Source: Methylocystis sp. MJC1
GTDB taxonomy: Bacteria; Pseudomonadota; Alphaproteobacteria; Rhizobiales; Beijerinckiaceae
DNA: 64,000 nucleotides
Reading direction: 5' to 3'
NCBI RefSeq assembly: GCF_026427715.1
Contig: NZ_CP107558.1
Coordinates: 1,835,001 to 1,899,000 of the forward strand
Under the pieces are notes generated by a model. The model was not told the origin of the DNA. It saw only the letters and a list, made by a program, of their open reading frames with translations, and made no database searches. The position numbers and the translations under genes are program-made. Positions 1 to 9,172 of the stretch are shown here, piece after piece (position 1 is the stretch's first letter; each line of letters starts with the position of its first letter).

Positions 1-344
1 GGAATAATAATCCCACGCCTGCCACGACGTTTCTAAATCATCGACGACGCAATCTTTCCGCATGGCTTGCCGCCTGATTCGATCCAAAACGGCGGCGGGA
101 CGTCGGAAATCTTGAGCTTGACTGGCACGGAATTTCTACTGGATCAGTCAGATGTTTAGCCAGTTGGAAATGTTTAAAACCCCGAACAATTTTTAATCAT
201 CAGCGCAATTCACCGCACGACCGCGCAAAAGCGATAGCGCGGCAAACTGGCCCTATCAAAATGGTAAATTAATGGTTACCAGCGGGGAATCTCCCGCTCC
301 GCGTCGAACGAAATCCGAGGGGCGTCGAGTCGAGGGGCATTCAA
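1..344. other. Left edge without a convincing gene
   Basis: I see no gene here with a start codon, ribosome site and plausible composition. One plus-strand frame is open from just after a TAA near 36 to a TAG near 159, but it has no ATG, GTG or TTG start at its head and its short translation is not recognisable. The stretch is less G+C-rich than the rest of the window, so it may hold a gene remnant or the promoter of the small gene at 345. Confidence 0.4.
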
Positions 345-557
345 GTGACGACGGAACAAATCATTCTCGCCAATCAGCGAGAGATATTGGAGACTCAAGC
401 TGATCTCCTCAAAATTCAAGAGCAGCTCAGGCAGAGCTATGACGAAATAAGGCTCACCCTGAAAGAGATACAGCGGTCGCAAGAAAGGCTCGTTGCAAGC
501 CAGGAATGCGTCCGGGTGCTGCTGGAAATCAAAAATCGGCGGTTCTTCGCGGCATGA
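345..557 (+). CDS. Small coiled-coil protein, unknown function
   Basis: This is a 70-residue protein with a GTG start preceded by GAGGGG about 8 nt upstream. It is almost entirely polar and charged, with repeated E, Q, L, I and R spacing (QREILETQADLLKIQEQLRQ) that predicts one long amphipathic coiled coil. There is no signal peptide, membrane segment or catalytic motif. Short proteins of this type occur in Hyphomicrobiales as hypothetical proteins. It stands alone, with an intergenic repeat just downstream, and could be a decayed fragment. I do not assign a function. Confidence 0.45.
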   Translation: MTTEQIILANQREILETQADLLKIQEQLRQSYDEIRLTLKEIQRSQERLVASQECVRVLLEIKNRRFFAA

Positions 558-593
558 CTTTTCCGAGCGCGGCGAGCGGAACGTTCAACCGGA

Positions 594-626
594 TCGTCAT
601 TGCGAGCGAAGCGAAGCAATCCGCGG
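594..626. repeat. GTCATTGCGAGCGAAGCGAAG-type intergenic repeat
   Basis: The stretch reads GTCATTGCGAGCGAAGCGAA followed by GCAATCCGCG. This motif is known as a dispersed intergenic repeat in many bacterial genomes. Only one copy was noticed in this window. It lies between the coiled-coil ORF and the MFS transporter. Confidence 0.55.
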
Positions 627-738
627 GCCTATGGGTCTAAGCTCGCCCGCCTGATTCCACGCCAGCAGAAAGCGGGCTAAGCTCGCACGAACGCGCGCCG
701 GAGTTCTTCTCCAGATTAGCGATGTGCGAGGCAACATC

Positions 739-1962
739 ATGAGCGACGACGCCATTCGATTCGGCCGGCTGCGCCTAATTCCGTCGAGCGTCTGGGCGTT
801 GGGCGTCGTCTCTCTGCTGATGGATTTCTCATCCGAGATGATCCATGCGCTCCTGCCGATCTATCTCGTCGGGACCATGGGCACGACGATGGCCCAGGTC
901 GGCGCCATCGAGGGCGTGGCGGAAGCGACGGCTTCGATCGTCAAAATCTTTTCGGGGGCGGTCTCCGACTGGTTCGCCAGCCGCAAGCTGCTCGCCATTT
1001 TGGGCTATGGCCTCGCGGCGGTGACGAAGCCGTTGTTTCCGCTCGCTCCCAATGTCGCCTGGGTGATGGCAGCGCGTTTCATCGATCGCGTGGGGAAGGG
1101 GATCCGCGGCGCGCCGCGCGATGCGCTCGTCGCCGACGTCACGCCGCCCGAGCTGCGGGGCGCCGCCTTTGGCCTGCGCCAGTCGCTCGACACGGTCGGC
1201 GCCTTTCTGGGGCCCGCAGTCGCGGTATTGGTCATGTGGGCGACGGTCGACGACATCCGCGCCGTTTTCTGGGTGGCCTGCATTCCCGCCGTCCTCGCCG
1301 TGGCGGTGCTGGCTTTCGGCGTGCGCGAGCCAGCCGAGACCCGCCCCGAGCGCCCGGCGCGCTTTCCGCTGCATTGGAATGAGATGCGGGGCTTGAGCGG
1401 GCGCTTCTGGCTCGTCGTCGCCGTCGCTTCGATCTTCAGCCTGGCGCGCTTCTCCGAAGCCTTTCTGATTCTCAAGGCGCAGGCGGTCGGCCTGCCCGAG
1501 GCGCTGGCGCCGCTGGTGCTGGTCGCGATGAATGTTGTCTACGCTGGCGCTTCCTATCCAGTCGGCGCCTTTTCCGATCGCGGGGACCGGATCACGCCGC
1601 TCGTGGCGGGCCTCGTCATGCTGATCGGCGCCGACGCGGCCCTTGCTTATGCCGAGCATCTCCCGCTCGTCTGGGCCGGGGTCGCGCTATGGGGCCTGCA
1701 TATGGGCCTCACGCAGGGGCTTTTCGCCGCCCTTGTCGCCGATACGGCGCCTGCCGCGTTGAGGGGCACCGCATTCGGCGTTTTCAACCTCACGGGCGGA
1801 CTGGCTTTGCTCGTTGCGAGCCTTTTGGCGGGCAGGCTCTGGGACGTCTACGGACCCTGGGCGGCCTTCGCGGCGGGAGGCGGCTGCGCTCTGATGTCGC
1901 TGGTTATTTTACTGAGCTTTTCAGGCGCCCTTTCGTCCCCGCCCGCCCCGCAGCGCCAGTGA
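739..1962 (+). CDS. Major facilitator superfamily (MFS) transporter
   Basis: This is a 407-residue, roughly 12-helix permease of the inner membrane. The loop after helix 2 carries GAVSDWFASRK and the loop near residues 110-130 carries RVGKGIRGAPRD, the Asp/Arg/Gly-rich motif A of MFS proteins; the second half repeats it as PVGAFSDRGDR. The ATG at 739 was chosen because GCGAGG sits 7-8 nt upstream; an in-frame GTG at 724 would add five residues. The substrate cannot be read from the sequence. The gene is single and ends just before a hairpin with a T-rich flank. Confidence 0.85.
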   Translation: MSDDAIRFGRLRLIPSSVWALGVVSLLMDFSSEMIHALLPIYLVGTMGTTMAQVGAIEGVAEATASIVKIFSGAVSDWFASRKLLAILGYGLAAVTKPLFPLAPNVAWVMAARFIDRVGKGIRGAPRDALVADVTPPELRGAAFGLRQSLDTVGAFLGPAVAVLVMWATVDDIRAVFWVACIPAVLAVAVLAFGVREPAETRPERPARFPLHWNEMRGLSGRFWLVVAVASIFSLARFSEAFLILKAQAVGLPEALAPLVLVAMNVVYAGASYPVGAFSDRGDRITPLVAGLVMLIGADAALAYAEHLPLVWAGVALWGLHMGLTQGLFAALVADTAPAALRGTAFGVFNLTGGLALLVASLLAGRLWDVYGPWAAFAAGGGCALMSLVILLSFSGALSSPPAPQRQ

Positions 1963-1964
1963 CG

Positions 1965-1998
1965 GAAAAGCCCAATGAGGGCGGGCCTTTTGTCTTTA
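1965..1998 (+). terminator. Probable intrinsic terminator after the MFS gene
   Basis: GAAAAGCCC and GGGCCTTTT pair around a short loop with one bulge, and TGTCTTTATT follows. It sits immediately after the MFS stop codon and ahead of sdhC, so it likely separates the two transcripts. Confidence 0.5.
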
Positions 1999-2116
1999 TT
2001 GCGACACAATCCGGCGCCTTTGCGCCATTGAGCCGGTTGCGGCGCCGCACCAATTGAACTATCCATCCATAAGCGTCTTCGGAACCATTTCGAACTGACG
2101 CGCGAGAGGGATACGC

Positions 2117-2524
2117 ATGGCAAACGCCTCAACGGACGAGCGCGCCGCAAAGCGCCCGTTGTCGCCGCATCTGACGGTCTTCAAGCCTTGGCTCACAATG
2201 GCGATGTCGATGGCCCATCGCATCACCGGAGCGGCGCTTTATGTCGGCTTGGCGCTAATGGCGCTCTTCCTGCTCGGCGCGGGCGTTGGCGGCTGGCTCC
2301 ATGCGCTCACCGGCTGGCTTGCCTCGGGCTTTATCGGCGGGCTGATCGTCTTCCTCATCACCTGGGCGATCTTTCACCATCTGCTCGGCGGCGTCCGTCA
2401 CGCGCTTTGGGATCGCACTCTATACATGGACCCCCAAGGCAGGGAGCTGCTGGCTCAGGCCTCGCTCTATGGCGGCGTCGGCTTGACCGTGCTGCTCTGG
2501 ATCATCAAGTCTCTCGCCGGCTAA
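2117..2524 (+). CDS. sdhC: Succinate dehydrogenase cytochrome b556 subunit
   Basis: This 135-residue membrane anchor of complex II binds haem b and contributes to the ubiquinone site. Three hydrophobic helices are visible (about 35-57, 65-90 and 108-130). The SMAHRITG motif at 31-38 and the HLLGGVRH motif at 88-95 are the family signatures; His88 aligns with the haem-ligating histidine of the Escherichia coli protein. It opens the sdhCDAB operon and is followed by sdhD after 13 nt. Length is normal for alphaproteobacteria. Confidence 0.95.
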   Translation: MANASTDERAAKRPLSPHLTVFKPWLTMAMSMAHRITGAALYVGLALMALFLLGAGVGGWLHALTGWLASGFIGGLIVFLITWAIFHHLLGGVRHALWDRTLYMDPQGRELLAQASLYGGVGLTVLLWIIKSLAG

Positions 2525-2537
2525 CGGAGGCGCTCAA

Positions 2538-2933
2538 ATGTCGGTTCCGACTCACTTCAAGAGCGGGCGGAGCGGCCAGGGCGCCGCTTATGTCTCGGAT
2601 CACGAGGGCTCGACTCACGCCCGCTTCATGCGCCTATCGGCTTATGCGCTGGCGCCGCTGGGCGTTCTTTCGGCCTGGTGGTTGGCCGGCCTTGTCGGCA
2701 AGACGCCCGAGGGCGTCCGCGCCGAGATCGGCCATCCGTTTTCGGCGATCGTGCTGATTCTCTTCGGGGTCATCGGCATGATCCACGCCCGCCAGGGCGC
2801 CACCGAGATCATCGAGGACTATGTCCACGACGCGGCGCTCAAGGAGCAGGCGCTCTACTGGAACAGGATCGCCTCAATCGCGATCGCCGGCGCCTGGACC
2901 CTCGGGATCATGCTGATCGCCGCGCCCCGATAA
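2538..2933 (+). CDS. sdhD: Succinate dehydrogenase hydrophobic membrane anchor
   Basis: This 131-residue second membrane anchor of complex II has three predicted helices and holds SdhAB to the inner membrane. The segment [19 protein letters not shown], between helices 2 and 3, is typical of alphaproteobacterial SdhD and lies on the quinone side. An ACGGAGGCG ribosome site precedes the ATG. It sits between sdhC and sdhA in the standard order. Confidence 0.93.
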   Translation: MSVPTHFKSGRSGQGAAYVSDHEGSTHARFMRLSAYALAPLGVLSAWWLAGLVGKTPEGVRAEIGHPFSAIVLILFGVIGMIHARQGATEIIEDYVHDAALKEQALYWNRIASIAIAGAWTLGIMLIAAPR

Positions 2934-2985
2934 GAGTAGCGCGCAAGAAAAGCCGCTGGAAAGACATTCAACAAAGGCTTCGATA

Positions 2986-4818
2986 ATGGTTGCGAATGGC
3001 GCTGCTTCATCCGTAACGATCGGCGGACGTGCCTATCCGATCGTGGACCACACTTTCGACGTGGTGGTCGTCGGCGCCGGCGGCGCCGGGCTGCGCGCTG
3101 TCGTCGGCTGCGCCAAGGCGGGGTTGAACGTCGCCTGCGTGACCAAGGTCTTCCCGACCCGTTCCCATACGGTCGCGGCCCAGGGCGGCGTCGCCGCGGC
3201 GCTCGGCAATATGGGGCCGGACGACTGGAAATGGCACATGTACGACACCGTCAAGGGCTCCGACTGGCTCGGAGACCAGGACGCGATCGAATATCTCTGC
3301 CGCAACGCCCCTCAGGCGGTCTATGAGCTCGAGCATTGGGGCGTGCCCTTCTCGCGCACGGCCGAGGGCACGATTTATCAGCGCCCCTTCGGCGGCATGA
3401 CGACCGATTTCGGCAGGGGCCCGCCGGCCCAGCGCACCTGCGCCGCCGCCGACCGCACCGGCCACGCCATGCTCCATACGATGTATGGCCAGGCGCTGAA
3501 GCACGAGACTCAGTTCTTCGTCGAATATTTCGCGATCGACCTGATCATGGATCAGCAAGGCGCCTGCCGGGGCATCGTATGCCTCAAGCTCGACGACGGC
3601 ACGATTCACCGTTTCCGCTCGGCGCTGACGGTGCTCGCCACCGGCGGCTATGGGCGCGTCTATCTTTCCGCCACCTCGGCCCATACCTGCACGGGCGACG
3701 GCAACGGCATGGTGTTGCGCGCCGGCCTGCCGCTGCAGGATATGGAGTTCGTTCAGTTCCACCCGACCGGCATCTATGGCGCGGGCTGCCTCATCACCGA
3801 GGGCGCGCGCGGCGAGGGCGGCTATCTGACCAATAGCGAAGGCGAGCGCTTCATGGAGCGCTACGCGCCTTCCGTCAAAGACCTTGCGCCCCGCGACATG
3901 GTTTCGCGCGCTATCACGATGGAGGTGCGCGAGGGCAGGGGCGTCGGCAAGCACAAGGACCACGCTTACCTCCATCTCGAGCATCTCGACCCGGCGATCC
4001 TGCATGAGCGCCTGCCGGGCATTTCCGAAAGTTCGAAGATTTTCGCCGGCGTCGACGTGACGCGCCAGCCGATCCCGATCATCCCGACCGCGCATTACAA
4101 CATGGGCGGCATCCCGACGAATTATCACGGCGAAGTGCTGCGCAAGCTGGACGGCAATCCCGACTCCGTGGTACCGGGCCTGATGGCGATCGGCGAGGCG
4201 GCCTGCGTCTCCGTGCACGGCGCCAATCGGCTGGGCTCCAATTCGCTGATCGACCTCGTGGTCTTCGGCCGCGCAGCGGGCCTGCGCGCCGCCGAGGTGG
4301 TCAAGCCCGGCCAGTCGCAGCCCGAGCTGCCGGCCGACTCAGCCGAGCTGCCGCTCTCGCGCCTCGACTTCTTCCGCAACGCCAATGGCTCGATCTCGAC
4401 AGCCGATCTGCGCGACAAGATGCAACGGACCATGCAATCGCATTGCGCCGTCTATCGCACCGGCGAGGTGCTGGCCGAAGGCGTCGCCGGCGTACACGAG
4501 GTTTGGCAGAAGGCCGCCGAGGTGAAGGTTTCCGACCGCTCGCTGATCTGGAACTCCGATCTTGTCGAGACGCTGGAGTTCGACAATCTTGTCGTGCAGG
4601 CCGCGGTGACGATCGAATCCGCGGCCAACCGCAAGGAATCGCGCGGCGCTCACGCCCGCGAGGACTTCCCGAATCGCGACGACGCGAATTGGATGAAGCA
4701 CACGCTGGCGTCGATCGACCGCGAGAAGAAGACGGTCTCGATCGATTATCGCCCGGTGCACAGCTACACGATGACGAACGAAGTGGCTTACATCGAGCCC
4801 AAGGCGCGGGTGTACTGA
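2986..4818 (+). CDS. sdhA: Succinate dehydrogenase flavoprotein subunit
   Basis: This 610-residue subunit oxidises succinate to fumarate. The FAD-binding Rossmann motif VVGAGGAGL lies near residue 30. The SHTVAAQGG block holds the histidine (about His61) that binds FAD covalently. [11 protein letters not shown] and [20 protein letters not shown] are active-site and capping-domain signatures, and the C-terminal helical domain is complete. The ATG lies 52 nt after sdhD, and the stop is one base before the sdhB start, so the two catalytic subunits are made from one coupled message. Confidence 0.97.
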   Translation: MVANGAASSVTIGGRAYPIVDHTFDVVVVGAGGAGLRAVVGCAKAGLNVACVTKVFPTRSHTVAAQGGVAAALGNMGPDDWKWHMYDTVKGSDWLGDQDAIEYLCRNAPQAVYELEHWGVPFSRTAEGTIYQRPFGGMTTDFGRGPPAQRTCAAADRTGHAMLHTMYGQALKHETQFFVEYFAIDLIMDQQGACRGIVCLKLDDGTIHRFRSALTVLATGGYGRVYLSATSAHTCTGDGNGMVLRAGLPLQDMEFVQFHPTGIYGAGCLITEGARGEGGYLTNSEGERFMERYAPSVKDLAPRDMVSRAITMEVREGRGVGKHKDHAYLHLEHLDPAILHERLPGISESSKIFAGVDVTRQPIPIIPTAHYNMGGIPTNYHGEVLRKLDGNPDSVVPGLMAIGEAACVSVHGANRLGSNSLIDLVVFGRAAGLRAAEVVKPGQSQPELPADSAELPLSRLDFFRNANGSISTADLRDKMQRTMQSHCAVYRTGEVLAEGVAGVHEVWQKAAEVKVSDRSLIWNSDLVETLEFDNLVVQAAVTIESAANRKESRGAHAREDFPNRDDANWMKHTLASIDREKKTVSIDYRPVHSYTMTNEVAYIEPKARVY

Positions 4819-4819
4819 A

Positions 4820-5599
4820 ATGGTCGAATTCACCCTTCCCAAGAACTCCGTCGTCGCCGAGGGCACGGTCTGGCCGAAGCCGGAAGGCGCCGCCAATCTG
4901 CGCGAGTTCCGCATCTACCGCTACAACCCGGACGCCGACGCCAATCCGCGCATCGACACCTTTTTCGTCGATACGGGTGATTGCGGGCCGATGGTGCTCG
5001 ACGGCATCATCTGGATCAAGAACAAGGTCGATCCGACGCTGACCTTCCGCCGCTCCTGCCGCGAGGGCATTTGCGGCTCCTGCTCGATGAACATCGACGG
5101 GGTCAATACGCTGGCCTGCACCAAGGGCATGGATGAGATCCTCGGGCCGATCAAACTTTACCCGCTTCCGCATATGGGCGTGGTGAAGGACCTCGTGCCC
5201 GACCTCACCATCTTCTATGAGCAGCACGCTGCGATTGAGCCGTGGCTCCACGCCGGCGCCAATCCCGAGAAAGAGCGGCTGCAATCGCCGCAGGATCGCG
5301 CCAAGCTCGATGGTCTTTACGAGTGCATCCTCTGCGCCTGCTGCTCGACCGCCTGTCCGAGCTATTGGTGGAACTCGGACCGCTTCCTTGGCCCGGCCGC
5401 GCTGCTGCAGGCGCATCGCTGGGTGCAGGATTCGCGCGACGAGGCGACGGAGGAGCGTCTCGGCTATGTCGACGACACCTTCCGCCTCTATCGCTGCCAT
5501 ACGATCATGAACTGCACCAAGGTCTGCCCGAAGGGCCTGTCGCCCGCCAAGGCCATCGCAGAGCTGAAGAATCTGGCAATCGCCCAGCAGGAGGCGTGA
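4820..5599 (+). CDS. sdhB: Succinate dehydrogenase iron-sulfur subunit
   Basis: This 259-residue subunit carries electrons from FAD to quinone. The N-terminal ferredoxin domain holds the [2Fe-2S] ligands in [12 protein letters not shown] and the following Cys. The C-terminal domain holds the [4Fe-4S] and [3Fe-4S] ligands in [12 protein letters not shown] and [11 protein letters not shown]. All expected cysteines are present and the length is usual. It ends the sdhCDAB operon; a GCGAGCC/GGCTCGC palindrome follows at 5657-5680. Confidence 0.97.
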   Translation: MVEFTLPKNSVVAEGTVWPKPEGAANLREFRIYRYNPDADANPRIDTFFVDTGDCGPMVLDGIIWIKNKVDPTLTFRRSCREGICGSCSMNIDGVNTLACTKGMDEILGPIKLYPLPHMGVVKDLVPDLTIFYEQHAAIEPWLHAGANPEKERLQSPQDRAKLDGLYECILCACCSTACPSYWWNSDRFLGPAALLQAHRWVQDSRDEATEERLGYVDDTFRLYRCHTIMNCTKVCPKGLSPAKAIAELKNLAIAQQEA

Positions 5600-5656
5600 G
5601 GCCGCTTTCGGGAGCGACGTGGCGTGGACCACGCGCGTTCTGGCCCGCTTTGGCGC

Positions 5657-5685
5657 CGCGAGCCTAAGGCTCGCGGTCCAGCTGG
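5657..5685. repeat. Short GC palindrome of the GGTCCAGC family
   Basis: GCCGCGAGCCTAAGGCTCGCGGTCCAGC-type sequence forms a perfect hairpin (CCGCGAGCC/GGCTCGCGG with a two-base loop). Similar palindromes ending in GGTCC occur at 48793-48840 and 49020-49045. It lies in the 147-bp gap after sdhB and could stabilise the 3' end of the sdh message. Confidence 0.45.
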
Positions 5686-5746
5686 GGGCCTTGATCCCGC
5701 CGCCGTGCGGCGCTAGGACGTCCCGTTCTATTTCGGAGACAATGCC

Positions 5747-6127
5747 ATGCGTCCTTGCGCGCGTCCTTTCAGCGGTTCTCTCCTTGTCGCGGCCTTTGTG
5801 ATCGGCGCCGGCGCGGCTGTCGCCCAGGAGCTACAGCTCGATCCCAAGGCGTTCGATCCCAAGGCGCTCGACACCAGCGGCGCCTCCTCGGTTCAAACCA
5901 AGCGCTCCAAGGGCAGGAAAGGGGCCGACTCCAACGCTCAGCAGACGCCCGGCAAGCCCCAGGCGACACCTAACGGCCCGAACCGCCAGTTCGGCGAGCT
6001 GGAAGGCTGGTCTCCCGGGAAGGCCCCGCCTAAACCCAAAGACAAGGAAGACCGCGCCCCCTCGGGGCCAAAGGCGCCGGTCTCCGTGAGCCCCTCTGGA
6101 AACATGGGGACGGGCTTCGCCTTCTAG
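5747..6127 (+). CDS. Small exported Pro/Lys-rich protein, unknown
   Basis: This is a 126-residue protein with an N-terminal signal peptide (hydrophobic stretch about 9-26, cleavage after AAVAQ). The mature part is low-complexity, rich in P, K, G, S and A, and contains an imperfect repeat LDPKAFDPKALD. No cysteines or catalytic motifs are visible. It is likely periplasmic and unstructured. It lies between sdhB and asd with gaps on both sides, so it is probably transcribed alone. I do not recognise the family. Confidence 0.6.
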   Translation: MRPCARPFSGSLLVAAFVIGAGAAVAQELQLDPKAFDPKALDTSGASSVQTKRSKGRKGADSNAQQTPGKPQATPNGPNRQFGELEGWSPGKAPPKPKDKEDRAPSGPKAPVSVSPSGNMGTGFAF

Positions 6128-6190
6128 CGCGCTTTCCGCTCGCAAGGAATCGTGCGAGCGGTTAGAAAATCGCGCAAACTCAAAAATGTG

Positions 6191-6239
6191 GAGCGCATTC
6201 TCGTCGCAAAAGTGCGTCTACTTTTGCGGAATGCGCTCT
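6191..6239. repeat. GAGCGCATTC...GCAAAAGT palindromic repeat
   Basis: GAGCGCATTC and GAATGCGCTC form a perfect outer 10-bp stem, and GCAAAAGT/ACTTTTGC a perfect inner 8-bp stem around a 6-nt loop. The layout resembles the palindromic intergenic units known in Hyphomicrobiales. It lies just upstream of asd, so the hairpin could fall in its leader. Confidence 0.65.
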
Positions 6240-6275
6240 AGTTGAGACGCCGGCTCGGCCGGTTGGAGAAAGTTC

Positions 6276-7310
6276 ATGGCTTATAAGGTCGCCATCGTCG
6301 GCGCCACAGGTAATGTGGGCCGCGAGATGCTGGATATTTTGGCGGAGCGCCGCTTCCCTGTGTCGGAAGTCGTGCCGCTCGCCTCTTCGCGCTCGATCGG
6401 CGTGGAGGTCTCCTTCGGCGACAAGACGCTCAAATGCCGCCATCTCGACACCTATGACTTCTCCGACACCGACATCTGCCTGATGTCCGCCGGCGGGAGC
6501 GTGTCGACGCAATGGTCGCCGAAGATCGGCGCGCAGGGCTGCGTCGTCATCGACAATTCCTCGGCCTGGCGCATGGACCCGGACGTGCCGTTGGTCGTGC
6601 CGGAGGTGAACGCCGACGCGGCCGCGGGCTTCAAGAAAAAGAACATCATCGCCAATCCGAACTGCTCCACCGCGCAGCTCGTCGTGGCGCTGAAGCCGCT
6701 GCACGACAAGGCTAAGATCAAGCGCGTTGTGGTTTCGACCTATCAGTCGGTCTCCGGCGCTGGCAAGGACGCGATGGACGAGCTGTTCGCCCAGACGCGT
6801 TCCGTCTTCGTCTCCGACCCGGTCGAAGCGAAGAAATTCCCCAAGCGCATCGCCTTCAACCTCATTCCGCAGATCGACTCCTTCATGGAGGACGGCTTCA
6901 CCAAGGAAGAGTGGAAGATGGTCGTGGAGACGAAGAAGATCCTCGACCCGAAGATCAAGCTCGTCGCCACCTGCGTGCGCGTGCCGGTCTTCATCTCGCA
7001 TTCCGAAGCGGTGAACATCGAATTCGAGAATCCCATCTCGGCGGACGAGGCGCGCGACATCCTGCGCGAGGCCCCGGGCGTGCTCGTCATCGACAAGCAT
7101 GAGCCCGGCGGCTACATCACGCCGCATGAGGCGGCCGGCGAGGACGCGACCTATATTTCGCGCATCCGCGACGACCCGACCGTGGACAACGGCCTCGTGC
7201 TTTGGTGCGTGAGCGACAATCTGCGCAAAGGCGCGGCGCTCAACGCCGTGCAGATCGCGGAAGTGCTGATGAACCGCAACCTCATCACGCCGAAGAAAGC
7301 GGCTGCGTAA
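6276..7310 (+). CDS. asd: Aspartate-semialdehyde dehydrogenase
   Basis: This 344-residue cytosolic enzyme reduces aspartyl phosphate with NADPH to aspartate semialdehyde, the branch point to lysine (and diaminopimelate for peptidoglycan), threonine and methionine. The NADP-binding motif GATGNVGREM lies at residues 9-18. The catalytic Cys lies in NPNCSTAQLV (about 130-139). TYQSVSGAGK and the substrate-binding region RVPVFISHSE are also present. GGAGAAAGTTC precedes the ATG. The preceding step, aspartokinase (lysC), is encoded about 44 kb away in this window. A strong terminator follows. Confidence 0.96.
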   Translation: MAYKVAIVGATGNVGREMLDILAERRFPVSEVVPLASSRSIGVEVSFGDKTLKCRHLDTYDFSDTDICLMSAGGSVSTQWSPKIGAQGCVVIDNSSAWRMDPDVPLVVPEVNADAAAGFKKKNIIANPNCSTAQLVVALKPLHDKAKIKRVVVSTYQSVSGAGKDAMDELFAQTRSVFVSDPVEAKKFPKRIAFNLIPQIDSFMEDGFTKEEWKMVVETKKILDPKIKLVATCVRVPVFISHSEAVNIEFENPISADEARDILREAPGVLVIDKHEPGGYITPHEAAGEDATYISRIRDDPTVDNGLVLWCVSDNLRKGAALNAVQIAEVLMNRNLITPKKAAA

Positions 7311-7335
7311 GCGCCCCGGTCCTTGCAGAAATTTG

Positions 7336-7363
7336 AGCCCGGGGCTGACGCCTCGGGCTTTTT
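7336..7363 (+). terminator. Intrinsic terminator after asd
   Basis: AGCCCGGGGC and GCCTCGGGCT form a near-perfect stem around a TGAC loop, followed directly by TTTT. It lies 26 nt after the asd stop codon. Confidence 0.8.
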
Positions 7364-7438
7364 CACGGAAGTGATGGGAGCGAGCTTGGTTGTTCCCCAG
7401 TCATACAATTTCCCTTTGAACAGCTCGCGTTGGCCGTT

Positions 7439-7531
7439 GTCATTCCCGGCGGGCTGAAAGCCCGACCGGGAATCCAGAGCCACAATAGCGCTGATTTCGC
7501 TCTGGATTCCCGATCGCTCGCTTCGCGAGCG
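7439..7531. repeat. GTCATTCCCGGCGGGC repeat (copy 1)
   Basis: This roughly 93-bp element begins GTCATTCCCGGCGGGC, has an internal hairpin (CCCGGCGGGC...GACCGGGAAT), then CCAGAGC...GCTCTGG and ATTCCCGATCGCTCGCTTCG. A near-identical copy lies at 43173-43275 and a shorter relative at 25063-25104. This copy contains the stop codon of the SulP gene. Confidence 0.75.
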
Positions 7532-9170
7532 TCCTTGTCGCTTCCTCGACGCTGTGGAACAGGCGCGCTGAGCCCAGCGCTTTCATGATCCCGAATTGCT
7601 CGAAGCTGCGATGCGCGCGCACCGATTCTAGCCGCGCGATAGCGAAGTCGACTTTCCTGACCCGACAGGCCTCGATCGCCTCGCGCAGCGCCTGGGCTGC
7701 GGAATAGTCGATCTCGACGATGCTGCTCGCTTCCAGCACGAGGAGGCGCAAGGAGCCGTCGGCGCGGTCGATCGCCGCGGTCATGTCGCGGCGAAAGAGA
7801 TCGGCGTTGAGGAAGGAGAGCGGCGCCTGGAAGGCGACGACGAGAACGCCAGGGAGTTGTTCACCGCGATGCACCGGGGAGACCGGCCACCAGACGGTCG
7901 TGCCGGGGATGCGATCAAATTCGATGAGCCGCGTGCGGGTCGCCGTCCACACGCCGTGGAGCAATGACAGGATGATGGCGATGGCGACGCCCTCCTGCAC
8001 CGGTAGCAGCACGATGGACAGCATGGTGACGAGGACGAGCAGGAACTCGGTCCGCGTCGCGCGAAAGATCGCCAGCATGTCGCGCCAGCGGAAGATGCGA
8101 TAGGCGACGAACATCAGCACGGCAGCGAGCGCCGCCGTCGGCGTCTGCGCCAAGGCCCCGCCGCCGAAGAAGAGCACGCCGGCGACGATCGCCGCCGCAA
8201 CGAGCCCGGAGAGCTGGCTCGCGCCGCCGCTCGCAACGACGATCGCCGTGCGCGGCGGGCTGGCGTTCACCGCAAAGGCGCCGAAGAGGCCGGAGAGCAA
8301 GCTTCCTGCGCCGGCTCCCATAAAATCCCTGTCTATATCCGGATTGACATCGCGCGCTGCGAAGGCGCGGGAGGTGGCCGAGGTCTGCACCATGACAAGC
8401 AGCGCGATGACCATGGCGAGGCTGAAGACCTGCCGAATGTCGGTGGAGCCAATATCCGGAACGCTCAGCCGAGGCGCGCCATGGGCGATGGAGCCGAGGA
8501 GTGCCACGCCCTCCTTGCCGAGGTCGAAATGGCTCACGGCCCATGTCGCGCCGCCGAGCGCAATCAGCGCGCCAGGGATGCGGGGGCTCAATTCCTCAAA
8601 AACAACAATGGCTGCAAGGCAAAGGACGCCGATCAGCATGGTCGGGCCATAGGCTGCGCCAATATGGCTCGCGAGCGCCATGATGCGCGATTGTATATCG
8701 CCATGCTCCGTCGGCAGGCCGAAAAAGGCGGGCGCCTGGGAAAGGGCGATATGGATGGAAATGCCGGCGAGAAAGCCTGTGAGTACGGGTACAGACAGGA
8801 GATCGGCGATCCAGCCGGCGCGCAGCAGCCCGGCGAGGATGAGCGCGCCGCCGACGATGAGCGCCAGAAGCGAGGCCAGCGCGGCGTAATGGGGCGAACC
8901 CGTCGCTGCGAGGAGCGCGAGCCCTCCAGCGAAGATCGGCGCGATCGTCGAATCCGCGCCGACTGAAACCGCCCGGCTCGAGCCGAAAGCCGCGAAGGCC
9001 AGCGTGCCGGCAATGAAGGCGATGAAGCCGATATGGGGCGGAAAGCCCGCCAGCCGGGAGGTCGCCATCTGTTCGGGAATGGCGATTGCCGCGAGCGTCA
9101 GCCCGGCCACGAGGTCGGCGCGCAGACTAACGCCGCGCAGTCCCGCAAAAGGCCAGGAGCCTTCCGCCAT
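7440..9170 (-). CDS. SulP/SLC26-family anion transporter with STAS domain
   Basis: This 576-residue inner-membrane transporter has 10-12 hydrophobic segments in residues 15-415 and a cytoplasmic STAS domain at about 440-545. The N-terminal AIPEQMATSRLAGFPPHIG and the SVGADSTIAPI segment match the SulP core. Sulfate, bicarbonate or another anion is possible. The last 30 or so residues (from about AIGNPERNQ) and the stop are encoded by the intergenic repeat at 7439-7531, so the ancestral C-terminus has been replaced or extended. The ATG lies two bases after the lolA stop, which indicates one operon. Confidence 0.85.
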   Translation of the reverse strand: MAEGSWPFAGLRGVSLRADLVAGLTLAAIAIPEQMATSRLAGFPPHIGFIAFIAGTLAFAAFGSSRAVSVGADSTIAPIFAGGLALLAATGSPHYAALASLLALIVGGALILAGLLRAGWIADLLSVPVLTGFLAGISIHIALSQAPAFFGLPTEHGDIQSRIMALASHIGAAYGPTMLIGVLCLAAIVVFEELSPRIPGALIALGGATWAVSHFDLGKEGVALLGSIAHGAPRLSVPDIGSTDIRQVFSLAMVIALLVMVQTSATSRAFAARDVNPDIDRDFMGAGAGSLLSGLFGAFAVNASPPRTAIVVASGGASQLSGLVAAAIVAGVLFFGGGALAQTPTAALAAVLMFVAYRIFRWRDMLAIFRATRTEFLLVLVTMLSIVLLPVQEGVAIAIILSLLHGVWTATRTRLIEFDRIPGTTVWWPVSPVHRGEQLPGVLVVAFQAPLSFLNADLFRRDMTAAIDRADGSLRLLVLEASSIVEIDYSAAQALREAIEACRVRKVDFAIARLESVRAHRSFEQFGIMKALGSARLFHSVEEATRTLAKRAIGNPERNQRYCGSGFPVGLSARRE

Positions 9171-9172
9171 GG

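Noticed and set aside
339..380. tRNA or rRNA genes anywhere in the window
   Set aside because: I saw no cloverleaf with a GGTTCGAATCC-type T arm or rRNA-like sequence in the gene-free stretches; a covariance search would be decisive.
3007..4218. Long minus-strand frame opposite sdhA
   Set aside because: It is a shadow of sdhA with no homology-like features.
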